The position numbers and the translations under genes were made by a program. A DNA stretch of 63,489 nucleotides, taken from Candidatus Sulfopaludibacter sp. GTDB lineage: Bacteria > Acidobacteriota > Terriglobia > Bryobacterales > Bryobacteraceae. The DNA is taken from positions 1 through 63,489 of the forward strand of contig JARLGM010000017.1 in the NCBI GenBank assembly GCA_031292755.1, in the 5' to 3' direction. The notes beneath the pieces are model-generated. The model did no database searches, was not told where the DNA came from, and was given only the letters and a program-made list of their open reading frames with translations. Positions 42,957 through 51,843 of the stretch are shown here, one piece after another. Every line of letters begins with the position of its first letter. The stretch's first letter is position 1.

Positions 42957-45900
42957 CTATTTTGTCCGCTCCGGCACGGCCACCGGCGGAATTTCTTTCC
43001 ACGCTCCCCCGGGGGACAGCGCGGAGTACACTCCCGCCATCTCGACGCGCAGAATCCGGTTCAAATCCGTTACCGCTTTGGCCGCATCTTCCCAGGCCCA
43101 ATCCAGTTCCCGTGTCTGCGCCGCGGTGGGCACCCCGGGGTAAGCATCGATTGCCGACTGCGCCCGCGCCGCCATCTGTAGGGTCCGGCCAATCTCGCCC
43201 TGCAGGTGGGTAATCTCCGGCGAGACCTTGTCCAAAATTTGCAGCGCGCCCCTGCCGCCCTCGCCCGCCGTGTTCAGGTACTGGCGAATCGGCGTCAACT
43301 GAATCGAGAGAGCCTGCGCGGCATCGCGCGCGGAGCCCAATTGTTCCTGCAATGCATAAGCGCTCATCACCGCGGTGTGGTGCGCGGTTCGGTCCCGTTG
43401 CGTGATCTGCACCCGCGGGTCCCCACCCACCGTCACCTCTTTCGTCAGGGGAGCGCCGCCCTGCGGTGTCACCGTCACGGTGTACTTTCCCGGAAGCACT
43501 AACGGACCCGCGCCTCCGCCTCCGCGGCCCCCTCCGCCGTTTCCGGTGTAGCCGCAACTGGACGCCACCGGACCGTGTGACAGTGCCGGCGCCTGCCGCA
43601 GGTCCCAGCAGGCGCGATTCATACCCGCCGCCCCCGGGCCCGGCATGGTGCGGATGATCTTGCCCGCCTCCTCGGCCACGGAAATCAGCACCGCCGGCGA
43701 GCCCTGCGGCAGGTAGTACGTGAGCACCGCGCCCAGCGGTGGATTGGGCGCGAAATACTCCCCGGCGCCGAACCAGAACTGCCCGCCGAAGATACCCTGG
43801 TGGCGCGCCGGAGGAATGGAAAACAGCGCGCCCCGCTCCAGGGCCTGAGGTGTCAACTCAGCCAGCGCCTCAACGTGATCCAGCACCCAGATGCTGCGCC
43901 CGTGAGTGCCCAGCACCAGAGCCCGGTCGCGTTCCTGAAATGCCAGGTCGTACACCGGGATCGGCGGCAGGTTGGTATCCAGCGTGACCCAATGCGCTCC
44001 CCGGTCGAAGGTAGCGTATGCCCCTTCCTCCGTGCCCGCCACCAGGAAATTGCCATTCCCGGGATGCTCGCGAAGGCGATGCACCGATGTCTGCGGCAGT
44101 CCCGCCACAATCGGCTTCCAGGTACGCCCGTAGTCCTCGCTGGCGAACACGTAAGCGTGGTAATCGTCGTTGAAATGGCCATCCACCGTCAGGTAGACGC
44201 GCCCGGCGGCATACTTCGACGGGACGATGCCGCTGATGTTCAGCATGGGCGGCAACCCGCGGACCTCCAGGCGATTCCAGTGCGCGCCGCCATCGCGTGT
44301 GATCTGCAGGCTGCCGTCGTCCGCCCCGGTGTAGAGAACGTTCTTGTCCAGCGGCGATTCGGCGACTACCGTGAGCGCGCTGAAGTTTGCCTGCCCGTCG
44401 TGGCGGGAAAGGGCGTGCGCCGGCACCGGGCCGCCCATCATGGTGAGCCTCTCCCGGTCGATATTGGCCGTCAGATCGCCGCTGATCGCCTGCCAGCTCA
44501 GTCCCCGGTCCGCCGACCGGAACACCACGTTGGCCCCGGTGTAAATGACGTCGGGGTTGAACGCCGACACAATCAGCGGCGCGGTCCAGTACCAACGATA
44601 CGGCGGCGCGCCGCGTTCCGCCGGCGGGACCGGGCCGATGTTCTGTGCCTCCATATTTTCCAGATCCACCCGCGCCGTGTAGCCGTTCTGCGAACTCACC
44701 AGCACGGTGCGATCGTCGCCTTCGAAGACCGCTTGCATGCCGTCGCCGCCGCCGATATTGAAGGCGTCCTTAAAAGAGATTCCGTAGCTGATGCGCGACG
44801 CGCTCGGCGTGCACCAGTTCCCGTTATCCTGCAGGCCGCCGCACACCAGGAACGGCTCGGCATTGTTGACCGCAACGTTGTAAAACTGGCCGATCGGCAA
44901 ATTCAGGCGGAACAGCCAGGTCTGGCCGCGGTCGTAGGAAATGGAAACGCCGCCATCGCCGCCAATCACCAGGTGATTGGTGTTCTCCGGATTAATCCAC
45001 AGCACATGGTCTTCGCTGTGTACATTGCTGAACACCTCGCGGAACGTCTTTCCGGAATCGCTGGAAATATAGAAGCCGCGATTGGATCCCATGATGTAGA
45101 CGCGCGTCGAATCCTTGGGATCTACATAAATGCGGCTGTAGTAACAGGGCCGCGGATTCAGGCCGCTCATGTGCTCCCAGGTGTCACCGCCGTCGAGGCT
45201 GCGGAACACGCCGCCCTGTGGTCTCGATGGGATGGTCTGGACAGCAGCGCCGCGCCCTCCGCGTCCACCTCCGCCGGCGCCCGCCTGGTCCGCTTCCACG
45301 ATGGCGTACACGGTGCGAGGGTTGGAGGCGAAAATGTCGAGTCCAACGCGTCCCTTCTCGCCTGCCGGCAAGCCGTTGCGTAATTCGGTCCAATGCGCGC
45401 CGCCGTCGGCGGTGCGATAGATGCCGCTGCCCGGCCCGCCCCCGTTGTACCCCCAACCCTTGCGCTGCCGCTGGTACATGGCCGCGAATATCACGTTGGG
45501 GTTGGCGGGATCCATGGCCAGGTCGATCGCCCCGGTATTTTCGTCTTTGTACAGCACCTTGTTCCAGGTGGCGCCGCCATCGGTGGTCTTGTAGACCCCG
45601 CGCTCGGCGTTCGATCCCCACAGATGTCCCACCGCGGCCACATACACGGTATTGGGATCGCTCGGGTGAATCACGATCCTGCCGATATGGCGCGTATCTT
45701 CCAGCCCCATTTTCTTCCAAGTGCTGCCGCCGTCGAGCGACCGATACACGCCGTCGCCCCACGAAGAACTCTGCCGGTTATCCGCTTCGCCGGTCCCCAC
45801 CCATACGACGGATGGATTGGAGGGCGCCACCGCCACCGCGCCGATCGACATCATGCCACCCGCACGGTCGAAAACCGGAGTCCAGGAGACGCCTTCGTTG

Positions 45901-46118
45901 CTGCTCTTGAACAGGCCCCCCGTGGTCGAAGCGGCGTAGATGGTGAGGGGCTCTCCGGGCACTCTGGCGAGGGCGATATCGGCGATGCGCCCGCCCGTGG
46001 CTGCCGGGCCGATACTGCGCCACTGGAGGCCGCCCAGCAGCGCCGGAGAAACGGTCTGCGCCGTCAGGGCCAACGCCACGGCCATCAGGATTGCGCCGAG
46101 CCGGATAAGGAAACGCAT
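42957..46118 (-). CDS. Secreted sortilin/VPS10-like Asp-box (BNR) beta-propeller protein
   Basis: The 1053-residue protein has a signal peptide (about 1-20) and at least ten Asp-box turns of S/T-x-D-x-G-x-x-W/F type, including SLDGGSTW, TTDGGATW, TADGGAHW, SLDGGDTW, SSDSGKTF, SYDRGQTW, SADRGLSW, TRDGGAHW and SEDYGRTW. The fold is therefore one or two large propellers, as in sortilin/VPS10 and sialidase families. Catalytic residues of sialidases are not seen. The C-terminus (about 800-1053) is beta-rich and then helical. Similar proteins are common in Acidobacteria; function is unclear, likely binding or scaffolding. Confidence 0.8.
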   Translation of the reverse strand: MRFLIRLGAILMAVALALTAQTVSPALLGGLQWRSIGPAATGGRIADIALARVPGEPLTIYAASTTGGLFKSSNEGVSWTPVFDRAGGMMSIGAVAVAPSNPSVVWVGTGEADNRQSSSWGDGVYRSLDGGSTWKKMGLEDTRHIGRIVIHPSDPNTVYVAAVGHLWGSNAERGVYKTTDGGATWNKVLYKDENTGAIDLAMDPANPNVIFAAMYQRQRKGWGYNGGGPGSGIYRTADGGAHWTELRNGLPAGEKGRVGLDIFASNPRTVYAIVEADQAGAGGGGRGGRGAAVQTIPSRPQGGVFRSLDGGDTWEHMSGLNPRPCYYSRIYVDPKDSTRVYIMGSNRGFYISSDSGKTFREVFSNVHSEDHVLWINPENTNHLVIGGDGGVSISYDRGQTWLFRLNLPIGQFYNVAVNNAEPFLVCGGLQDNGNWCTPSASRISYGISFKDAFNIGGGDGMQAVFEGDDRTVLVSSQNGYTARVDLENMEAQNIGPVPPAERGAPPYRWYWTAPLIVSAFNPDVIYTGANVVFRSADRGLSWQAISGDLTANIDRERLTMMGGPVPAHALSRHDGQANFSALTVVAESPLDKNVLYTGADDGSLQITRDGGAHWNRLEVRGLPPMLNISGIVPSKYAAGRVYLTVDGHFNDDYHAYVFASEDYGRTWKPIVAGLPQTSVHRLREHPGNGNFLVAGTEEGAYATFDRGAHWVTLDTNLPPIPVYDLAFQERDRALVLGTHGRSIWVLDHVEALAELTPQALERGALFSIPPARHQGIFGGQFWFGAGEYFAPNPPLGAVLTYYLPQGSPAVLISVAEEAGKIIRTMPGPGAAGMNRACWDLRQAPALSHGPVASSCGYTGNGGGGRGGGGAGPLVLPGKYTVTVTPQGGAPLTKEVTVGGDPRVQITQRDRTAHHTAVMSAYALQEQLGSARDAAQALSIQLTPIRQYLNTAGEGGRGALQILDKVSPEITHLQGEIGRTLQMAARAQSAIDAYPGVPTAAQTRELDWAWEDAAKAVTDLNRILRVEMAGVYSALSPGGAWKEIPPVAVPERTK

Positions 46119-46163
46119 AGAGGAACCTCCTGGGGCGAAAACCCTATCATAGAACGAGTGACT

Positions 46164-46820
46164 ATGATCCTACCCGAGGAGATTGAAGCGCTCGACGAAG
46201 CCTTCTCCGACGTTCGCGCCTTCGCCGGGGAAGTGCGTGAATCCCCGTCGCCTGCCGCCTGGTTTCGCGACACCCTGGCCGCCCTGGTGGATGCCGCGCC
46301 CAACGGCTACCGCTTGCTGAAACTGGGATTGGGGTATTCCACCAGCCTCGCGGCATGGGCCTGCCGCAACCTGCTGGAATTGAATATCTACACCCAGTAC
46401 GTGCTGCAGTCGGAAGCCAACGCGCGCCGCTTCGCCCTCAATCGCGTGGCCGACGGCATCGACACCTTCGATGCGTTCCAGACCTGGCTGGCGCGCAACG
46501 ATCCTTCCCTGGTGCCGCCCGAAGCGGAACTGGCCCTGCGGCAACTGTCGGATTTACGGGCCCGGGAAGAGGAACCCGCGCCGCGTTTATATTCCCTGAA
46601 ATATCTGTCGGCGGAGGTGGGACTGGCCGACGAATACGCGTACATGACGCGCTTCTGCTCCAAGTTGGCCCAGCCCGGCGTCTTCCTGGTGACGGCGGCC
46701 GAAGCCGATCTACAGCTCTTCCAGCCGGTTCTGTTTCGCGCCGGAGCGGGCCACGGCATGGAGATCTACCAGGCGGCCAAGGATCACTTCGCGGCGTTCG
46801 GTGCGGCGCCGCGCCCCTGA
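46164..46820 (+). CDS. Conserved hypothetical helical protein, possibly DUF5677-like
   Basis: The 218-residue protein starts at the ATG at 46164 (a GTG six bases earlier is also in frame). It has no signal peptide and is mostly helical: LAAWACRNLLELNIYTQYVLQSE contains an R-x-x-x-E helix typical of DUF5677-like proteins, and EYAYMTRFCSKLAQPG follows later. Asp and Glu are frequent. It is divergent from the sortilin-like gene and overlaps the next gene tail to tail by 37 bp. No function is assigned. Confidence 0.6.
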   Translation: MILPEEIEALDEAFSDVRAFAGEVRESPSPAAWFRDTLAALVDAAPNGYRLLKLGLGYSTSLAAWACRNLLELNIYTQYVLQSEANARRFALNRVADGIDTFDAFQTWLARNDPSLVPPEAELALRQLSDLRAREEEPAPRLYSLKYLSAEVGLADEYAYMTRFCSKLAQPGVFLVTAAEADLQLFQPVLFRAGAGHGMEIYQAAKDHFAAFGAAPRP

Positions 46821-47722
46821 CTACCCGCCACCATCTGATACATTTTCCGAAACTCCGGATCCGTCAGATGAAACGACAGGTTCAGGATGTTGCCTTCCGG
46901 GTCCACCACCAGGCTCTGCGCCGATTCGGGCGCCAGTTGTTTGGCCTGCGCCTGCAACAGGTTCACCATCAGCTTAAGCGTATTGGCCAGCAACTGCGCG
47001 GTTTCCGGCGTATCGGCCTGAGCCAGCGCGTTCACCGTTGCCAGTTTGCCGAACTTCACACCCCCGGACACGCGCTGCACATTCCGCAGAACATTCTGCG
47101 CTGAAACGCCGCGCCCCGCGCCCGCCCGCGCGGCCGAAGGCGGAAACAGGTTGGAGGCGGAAACGGTCGAGACCACCCAGGCGTCGTCCGCCGCGCTCAA
47201 TTGCGCGATGCGCGACGAGAGAGACGCCGGCATACTCCACGGCGCCGATGCCTGGTCGATCGCCGTTTTGACGCTGGCCAAGTCCCCGGTGATGAGCACG
47301 TTCGATCCCAGGAATGCCAGTCCTAAGGCATGTTTGGCATCGGTCACCAGCGTCACGTCCTTGTACGTCTCGGTGACCGCTCCGCTCTCTACCGCTTTGG
47401 AAATTATCGCGGGCGGATGGAAACTGCCGCGCGCCAGTGCAATACCCGCATCGTACCTGGGGGCGGAGTTGGAAGCCACCAGCAGTTCGCGGAAACTGTG
47501 CGCATCCAAGCCGAAGTCGGTGGACGCCTGCTGCAATTGCCGGCTTCGCTGCATCATCGCCGTCAACACGTATCGCCCCAGTGGCGTGGCGGCCGCACCC
47601 CGGACGTTGACGCCCCCCAGCACCTTCACATCCGGCATTACCAGACTCAGGAGCTTCTTATCGGCGGCGGACAAGGTGCCGGCAAGTACCAGCGTGGCGA
47701 CAGCCAGAGTTCGGATGGACAT
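46784..47722 (-). CDS. Secreted hypothetical protein
   Basis: The 312-residue protein has a clear signal peptide (about 1-19, cleavage near LSAADK). It then reads as an alpha/beta protein with VLGGVNVRGAAATPLGRYVL, SALARGSFHPPAI-like strands and a late helical LANTLKLMVNLLQAQAKQL. The C-terminal part mentions LNLSFHLTDPEFRKMY, resembling acidobacterial paralogues that are exported but unstudied. I recognise no catalytic residue. It is convergent with the previous gene and lies 47 bp from the M56/TIGR03435 gene. Confidence 0.7.
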   Translation of the reverse strand: MSIRTLAVATLVLAGTLSAADKKLLSLVMPDVKVLGGVNVRGAAATPLGRYVLTAMMQRSRQLQQASTDFGLDAHSFRELLVASNSAPRYDAGIALARGSFHPPAIISKAVESGAVTETYKDVTLVTDAKHALGLAFLGSNVLITGDLASVKTAIDQASAPWSMPASLSSRIAQLSAADDAWVVSTVSASNLFPPSAARAGAGRGVSAQNVLRNVQRVSGGVKFGKLATVNALAQADTPETAQLLANTLKLMVNLLQAQAKQLAPESAQSLVVDPEGNILNLSFHLTDPEFRKMYQMVAGSQGRGAAPNAAK

Positions 47723-47769
47723 ACGTATACAGGACGGGGCAACTTCCCAAAAGTTAACACTGCCGGGCG

Positions 47770-49587
47770 TTAGTTCTCCGACGGCCGCTCCAGCTTATCG
47801 ATCACCAGCACCCGCAGCGGCGCTTTGGTCGATTCCAGTTTCAATCCCAGTTGCTCGCGCAACGCGTCGAGAAATGCCGGCCCTTCCACCGGCGCCGGCG
47901 CGTCCGCATTCGGCGGCCCTGCCCGGTTCGGCTCCGGTGCGAATTCGATCCAGAAGTCATACCGGCCATCCAGCCCGGTTTGATCCACCACCGGCAGTTC
48001 CAGCCGTCCCAAGCCCGGGAGCGAGCCCGCAAGCAAAGCCGTAGTCGTATTCCTGGAACCGACTTTCAGCAGCTTGCCGGGATACCTCATCGCCATGTAT
48101 ACGTCGCAAACCGCGGGGAACACTTCGCCCTCACGAGGCGGTCCGGTGGCCGCCGGGGCAGCCGCCTCGCAGGGGGCGCCCTCGGAATGCGGCCGCAACT
48201 GCGACCCGGTCTTGCCTGCTTTCGCCAGCACCATGGCATACGCCGGGCCCACGTGCGTTTCAAAATGTGCCGCCAGTTTGACGCGGTCCGCCAGCAGAGA
48301 CTGCATCATCAGACGCATCTGGTCCTTGGTGGGTGTGCCGGCCGCGCGCGCATCGATGGCATACCGGTCGGTCGCGACCCAACGCGGCAAATGCGCCAGC
48401 ATGTGGTCCATCTGGCTCGGAATGAGCGAGAGCTTGTACGCGAAGCTGATGTATGTCTGCAGGGAAAAATCCGCGGAGAACCGCCCACCCACCGGCCCGT
48501 ATGCGTCGCCCGGGTCGAGCGGAAAATTCGGCGACCGGAACGCCCCGGTGTCCAGTTTCACGCTGGCGACCTCGAACGCCATCTTGCCTCCCGCTTTCCT
48601 CTGCCAGTCTCCGTCGTCCTGAGCCCGCATCGCAGGAGCATTCAGGAAGCCCACAACCACCGGCACAACCAACGCTGCCACGCCGGCGCCTGCCAGAGCG
48701 ACCTTTCTCGCCAAAGTCAACCCGCGCACGCTCCGGTTTCTCATAATCGCTTCAATCCGCCGCTTCAGATCCGCCCCCGTCACCCCGGACACACATTCGA
48801 GCGGGGACGAGAGATACAACCTGCAAACCGTGAGGATACTTTCGGCGTAGACGCCGGGCTTGCATCCCAGGCGCAGCACCTCTTCATCGCACGCCTGTTC
48901 CCGCTCCTCGACCAGGCGCGAACCGATCCACCACGTCAGCGGATGGAACCAGAAGATGGCCTGCGCGGCCATGTGCAGTGCCGCGGTCAGGCTGTCCCTT
49001 CGGCGGATATGACACAGTTCGTGCGCCAGAATGGCATCCAGTTGGCTCCCGGTGAGCCGTTCGCAAATGCCCTCCGGCAGCAGCAAGACCGGCCGCAGAA
49101 TGCCGAAAACACCTGGCTCGATGAGATGGGGGGCAGACATCACCGGCACGGGAATCCGCAGGCCGGTCGGAACCGTCACGGCACGTGCGGAGTTTCGCAG
49201 GGCATAAACACGCCTCCACCGAAGCAGCCAGCAAATGGCAACTGCCGCGAACCCGCAGGCCCACAGAACCACCGCGGCCGCGGCAAGATAACCGTGGTTC
49301 GCCGTGGCGGCGGCACCGGCTCCCGCCATGGGAGTGGTGAGAGGCGGCTCAAACCCCTGAAGCGCGGCCACCCATTCCGTGCGCACGGCTGGAGCAGACA
49401 CGGAATGGGGCAGGAGCGTCCCGAGCCTCACCAGCCAGGCAAACGGAATCAGAAATTTCGCCGAGGCTGTGAACCAGACCCCGTAGCGCACCTGCGCCCG
49501 GTTCGTTCGCAGCGCCAGGGCCGCGAACCACGCGGTGCCGCCAAACACGGTGGACTGCCACAAATGTGCGACCACTCCGGGGATCAT
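47770..49587 (-). CDS. BlaR1-type M56 membrane protease fused to a TIGR03435 domain
   Basis: The 605-residue protein has N-terminal TM helices, a long cytosolic gluzincin loop with HELCHIRRRD (H-E-x-x-H) and a downstream EEREQACDEEVL supplying the third ligand, then another TM (about 290-312). The extracellular C-terminus (about 335-605) is a TIGR03435 domain: FEVASVKLDTG, RWVATDRYAIDARA, LLADRVKLAAHFE, DQTGLDGRYDFWIEF and LGLKLESTKAPLRVLVID. In BlaR1 that position holds a penicillin sensor, so here TIGR03435 is probably the sensor. It overlaps blaI by ATGA and should cleave it upon signal. Confidence 0.88.
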   Translation of the reverse strand: MIPGVVAHLWQSTVFGGTAWFAALALRTNRAQVRYGVWFTASAKFLIPFAWLVRLGTLLPHSVSAPAVRTEWVAALQGFEPPLTTPMAGAGAAATANHGYLAAAAVVLWACGFAAVAICWLLRWRRVYALRNSARAVTVPTGLRIPVPVMSAPHLIEPGVFGILRPVLLLPEGICERLTGSQLDAILAHELCHIRRRDSLTAALHMAAQAIFWFHPLTWWIGSRLVEEREQACDEEVLRLGCKPGVYAESILTVCRLYLSSPLECVSGVTGADLKRRIEAIMRNRSVRGLTLARKVALAGAGVAALVVPVVVGFLNAPAMRAQDDGDWQRKAGGKMAFEVASVKLDTGAFRSPNFPLDPGDAYGPVGGRFSADFSLQTYISFAYKLSLIPSQMDHMLAHLPRWVATDRYAIDARAAGTPTKDQMRLMMQSLLADRVKLAAHFETHVGPAYAMVLAKAGKTGSQLRPHSEGAPCEAAAPAATGPPREGEVFPAVCDVYMAMRYPGKLLKVGSRNTTTALLAGSLPGLGRLELPVVDQTGLDGRYDFWIEFAPEPNRAGPPNADAPAPVEGPAFLDALREQLGLKLESTKAPLRVLVIDKLERPSEN

Positions 49588-49979
49588 TCCTCCTCCTCCT
49601 TTCCGTCTTGTTCCTCAAGCGCTAGCAGGGCTTTCTCCGCCGCCCTCACATCCTGGAGCGTGAGCCTTCTCGATTCGATCAGGTGCGCCATCACCGGCTG
49701 AAGCCGGTCGCCCAGCATGGAGATTAAATCGTCGATCAGCCGGCCCTGGGCCTCTCCTCGGGAAATCGAGGCCTCGAAGATGTGGGCGTGACTGATCTTC
49801 CGGACGCGCCGCAGGGTCTTCTTGCCCTCCAAACGATAGACGGTGGTCTGAATTGTGGAATACGCCGGGCGGTTGCGCTTGGGGAAGGCTTCCTGAACCT
49901 CGCGGATGGCGCAGGGGCCGCGGGTCCACAGCACCTCCATAATTTGAAGTTCCAACTTAGTCAGTTTGGGCGGCTTCAT
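49584..49979 (-). CDS. BlaI/MecI family repressor
   Basis: The 131-residue protein has the winged-helix start LTKLELQIMEVLWTRGPCAIREV and the recognition region AYSTIQTTVYRLEGKKTLRRV, typical of BlaI/MecI/CopY repressors. A helical dimerisation C-terminus and acidic tail (EEQDGKEEEE) follow. It is the partner of the M56 protease encoded just downstream with an ATGA overlap, and would be cleaved to relieve repression. TACG-AC-CGTA and a second dyad lie immediately upstream and could be its operators. Confidence 0.92.
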   Translation of the reverse strand: MKPPKLTKLELQIMEVLWTRGPCAIREVQEAFPKRNRPAYSTIQTTVYRLEGKKTLRRVRKISHAHIFEASISRGEAQGRLIDDLISMLGDRLQPVMAHLIESRRLTLQDVRAAEKALLALEEQDGKEEEE

Positions 49980-49996
49980 CGCTAAGAATTATTCTC

Positions 49997-50020
49997 GTAT
50001 GCGATACTACTACGACCGTA
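49997..50020. promoter_or_regulatory. Candidate BlaI operator dyads between blaI and the divergent TIGR03435 gene
   Basis: GTAT-GCG-ATAC (49997-50007) and TACG-AC-CGTA (50011-50020) are two dyads 18-41 bp upstream of the blaI start and 67-90 bp before the divergent TIGR03435 gene. The second fits the TAC-N4-GTA core known for BlaI/MecI/CopY sites. One regulator may control both directions. Confidence 0.6.
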
Positions 50021-50086
50021 TGTTTTTAGCAATTTTTTTTGGCGGGAATTGTTAATATCTGCCCGTTCCGCTCGTCACATGAAGTG

Positions 50087-50836
50087 ATGATGCGAATTGT
50101 GCTTGCCATGGCCCTCTCCGCGGGCGCCGTCTGCGGCCAAACGGCTCCGCCGCCGGCGTTCGATGTCGCCTCCGTCAAAGTAAGCGCATCCGGCCAACGC
50201 GGTGGCAATCCCATTCTCAACCAGAACATCCGGGCTACGACGGGCAGCCTCACCATGCGCCACGTGACGCTCAAGGCATGCATCCAGTGGGCGTATCACG
50301 TTTTCGAATACCAGGTGAGCGGGCCCAACTGGATCGATTCGGATCACTACGATATCGCCGCCAAAGCCGCCGGACCGGCCACCGAGCCCGAACTCCGCCT
50401 CATGCTGCAAACCCTGCTCGCCGATCGCTTCCAGTTGGCGTTCCACCGGCAGACCACGGAAAAGCAGGCGTATGTCCTCTCGGTGGGGAAGAACGGGCCC
50501 AAGTTCCATGAGTCGGCGGAAGACGGGGAAAGCGACATCCAGCCCGACCAGAAAACCATGAGCGTGAGCGTGCGGAGGGTGAGCATCTCGCAATTGATTG
50601 ACCCGCTCTCGCACATGTTTCAGATGCCGGTGGTCGATATGACGGGCCTGAACGGACGCTACGACGTCGCGATCAGTATGGCCAAATACATCCCGCAATC
50701 GGGAGATAGGGCCGATCCGATCTCCATCATTCAGACCGCGCTCGAGGAGGACCTGGGGCTGAAGCTGGAAGCCCGGAAGATGCCGTTGGATTACCTCATT
50801 GTCGATCGCGCCGCGAGAGTGCCGTCCGGCAATTAG
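50087..50836 (+). CDS. Secreted TIGR03435-family protein
   Basis: The ATG at 50087 (followed by another ATG) opens a signal peptide (about 1-17, ending VCGQ); the longer frame has no exported start. The 249-residue protein is a stand-alone TIGR03435 domain: FDVASVKVSASG, TLKACIQWAY, WIDSDHYDIAAKAAG, TEPELRLMLQTLLADRFQLAFHRQT, VVDMTGLNGRYDV and LGLKLEARKMPLDYLIVD. It parallels the sensor half of the adjacent M56 protein and may share its ligand or be the regulated output. Biochemical function of the family is unknown. Confidence 0.87.
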   Translation: MMRIVLAMALSAGAVCGQTAPPPAFDVASVKVSASGQRGGNPILNQNIRATTGSLTMRHVTLKACIQWAYHVFEYQVSGPNWIDSDHYDIAAKAAGPATEPELRLMLQTLLADRFQLAFHRQTTEKQAYVLSVGKNGPKFHESAEDGESDIQPDQKTMSVSVRRVSISQLIDPLSHMFQMPVVDMTGLNGRYDVAISMAKYIPQSGDRADPISIIQTALEEDLGLKLEARKMPLDYLIVDRAARVPSGN

Positions 50837-50849
50837 ACCGGAAAGCCGG

Positions 50850-51785
50850 TCAGGCCCGCTTCCAATACTCCAGGGCCGGCCCTGTCACTCCGCCCGGTCC
50901 GGCGGTCACCGCGATCTTGCGCAAGGCCTCCATCTCCGCGGGACTCAGCGGCTTGAAGCGCTGCGCGAATCGCACGTCGTCCTCCAACTGGCCGCCCGTG
51001 CTGCATCCCAGTGCGGCGCAATGGATCGGCAGGCTGAGCGCGTAATCAAGACACTCTTCGGCATTCATCACCCGCAGCAGAAAAGCGTTCCCGAACACCT
51101 TCATCGCCTGAATCCCCATGCCGCGCTCCACCGCTGCCGGCAGCACCTCTTTTTCAAAGCTCAGGTATGCCGGGTCGGCGGCATGCAGCGGCATGAGGAT
51201 GGAATCCCACTTGTCATAAGCGTGCAGCATGGCCAGGTGTACCTTGGGATCGTGGTGGCCGGTGAAGCCGAAGAACCGGCATTTGCCCGCCTTTTTGGCC
51301 GCTTCGAAGGCCTCGATGGCGCCTCCCGGCCCGAAAATGCGGTCCACGTCCGCCTGCTCCTGGATGCCGTGCATCTGCCACAGATCCATGTGGTCCGTCT
51401 TCAGGGCCCGCAGCGAAAGATGCAGTTCGTCCTCAGCCTCTTGCCGCGTCCTGCGCGTGCACTTGGTGGTCAGGAAGACATTCTTGCGAACATCCGGGAG
51501 CACGTCTCCGTAGACCTCTTCAGAGTGCCCTTCCCAGTAGGAGTGCGCGCAGTCGAAGTAATTGATTCCCAACTCGTACGCGTGGCGGACATGCGCCCGG
51601 GCCGCCTCCTTGTTGCGCAACAGGGCCAGACGCGCCCCGCCCTGACCCACCACCGTCAGCTTGACGCCGGTCTTGCCGAACGTCCGCATGGGTATACCGC
51701 CGGTCTGCGGCTTCGGCGATTGCGCACTCAGCCCGGTGATCCCAAGGCCCGCAAAAGCGCCTCCTACGAACGTTCTCCGCCGCAT
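50850..51785 (-). CDS. Exported aldo/keto reductase
   Basis: The 311-residue protein has a twin-arginine signal (MRRRTFVGGAFAGLGITGL), then an AKR barrel: MRTFGKTGVKLTVVGQGG, GINYFDCAHSYWEGHSEEVYG (Asp and Tyr of the tetrad), FLTTKCTRR (Lys) and MDLWQMHGIQ (His). A nicotinamide cofactor must be bound before Tat export, which fits the signal. Substrate unknown. It lies 13 bp past the TIGR03435 stop, convergent, and about 58 bp from the quinoprotein gene. Confidence 0.85.
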   Translation of the reverse strand: MRRRTFVGGAFAGLGITGLSAQSPKPQTGGIPMRTFGKTGVKLTVVGQGGARLALLRNKEAARAHVRHAYELGINYFDCAHSYWEGHSEEVYGDVLPDVRKNVFLTTKCTRRTRQEAEDELHLSLRALKTDHMDLWQMHGIQEQADVDRIFGPGGAIEAFEAAKKAGKCRFFGFTGHHDPKVHLAMLHAYDKWDSILMPLHAADPAYLSFEKEVLPAAVERGMGIQAMKVFGNAFLLRVMNAEECLDYALSLPIHCAALGCSTGGQLEDDVRFAQRFKPLSPAEMEALRKIAVTAGPGGVTGPALEYWKRA

Positions 51786-51843
51786 GATCTTTGTCCTCCC
51801 GACCGGGGGCAGCCGGTCCGTTCGGATCTCATCGTAGCACCCG

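Noticed and set aside
43800..45383. 527-codon open frame on the plus strand
   Set aside because: Antisense to the Asp-box protein; no recognisable motif.
47851..49701. 616-codon open frame on the plus strand
   Set aside because: It is the antisense of the M56/TIGR03435 gene and part of blaI; low-complexity Arg/Gln content.
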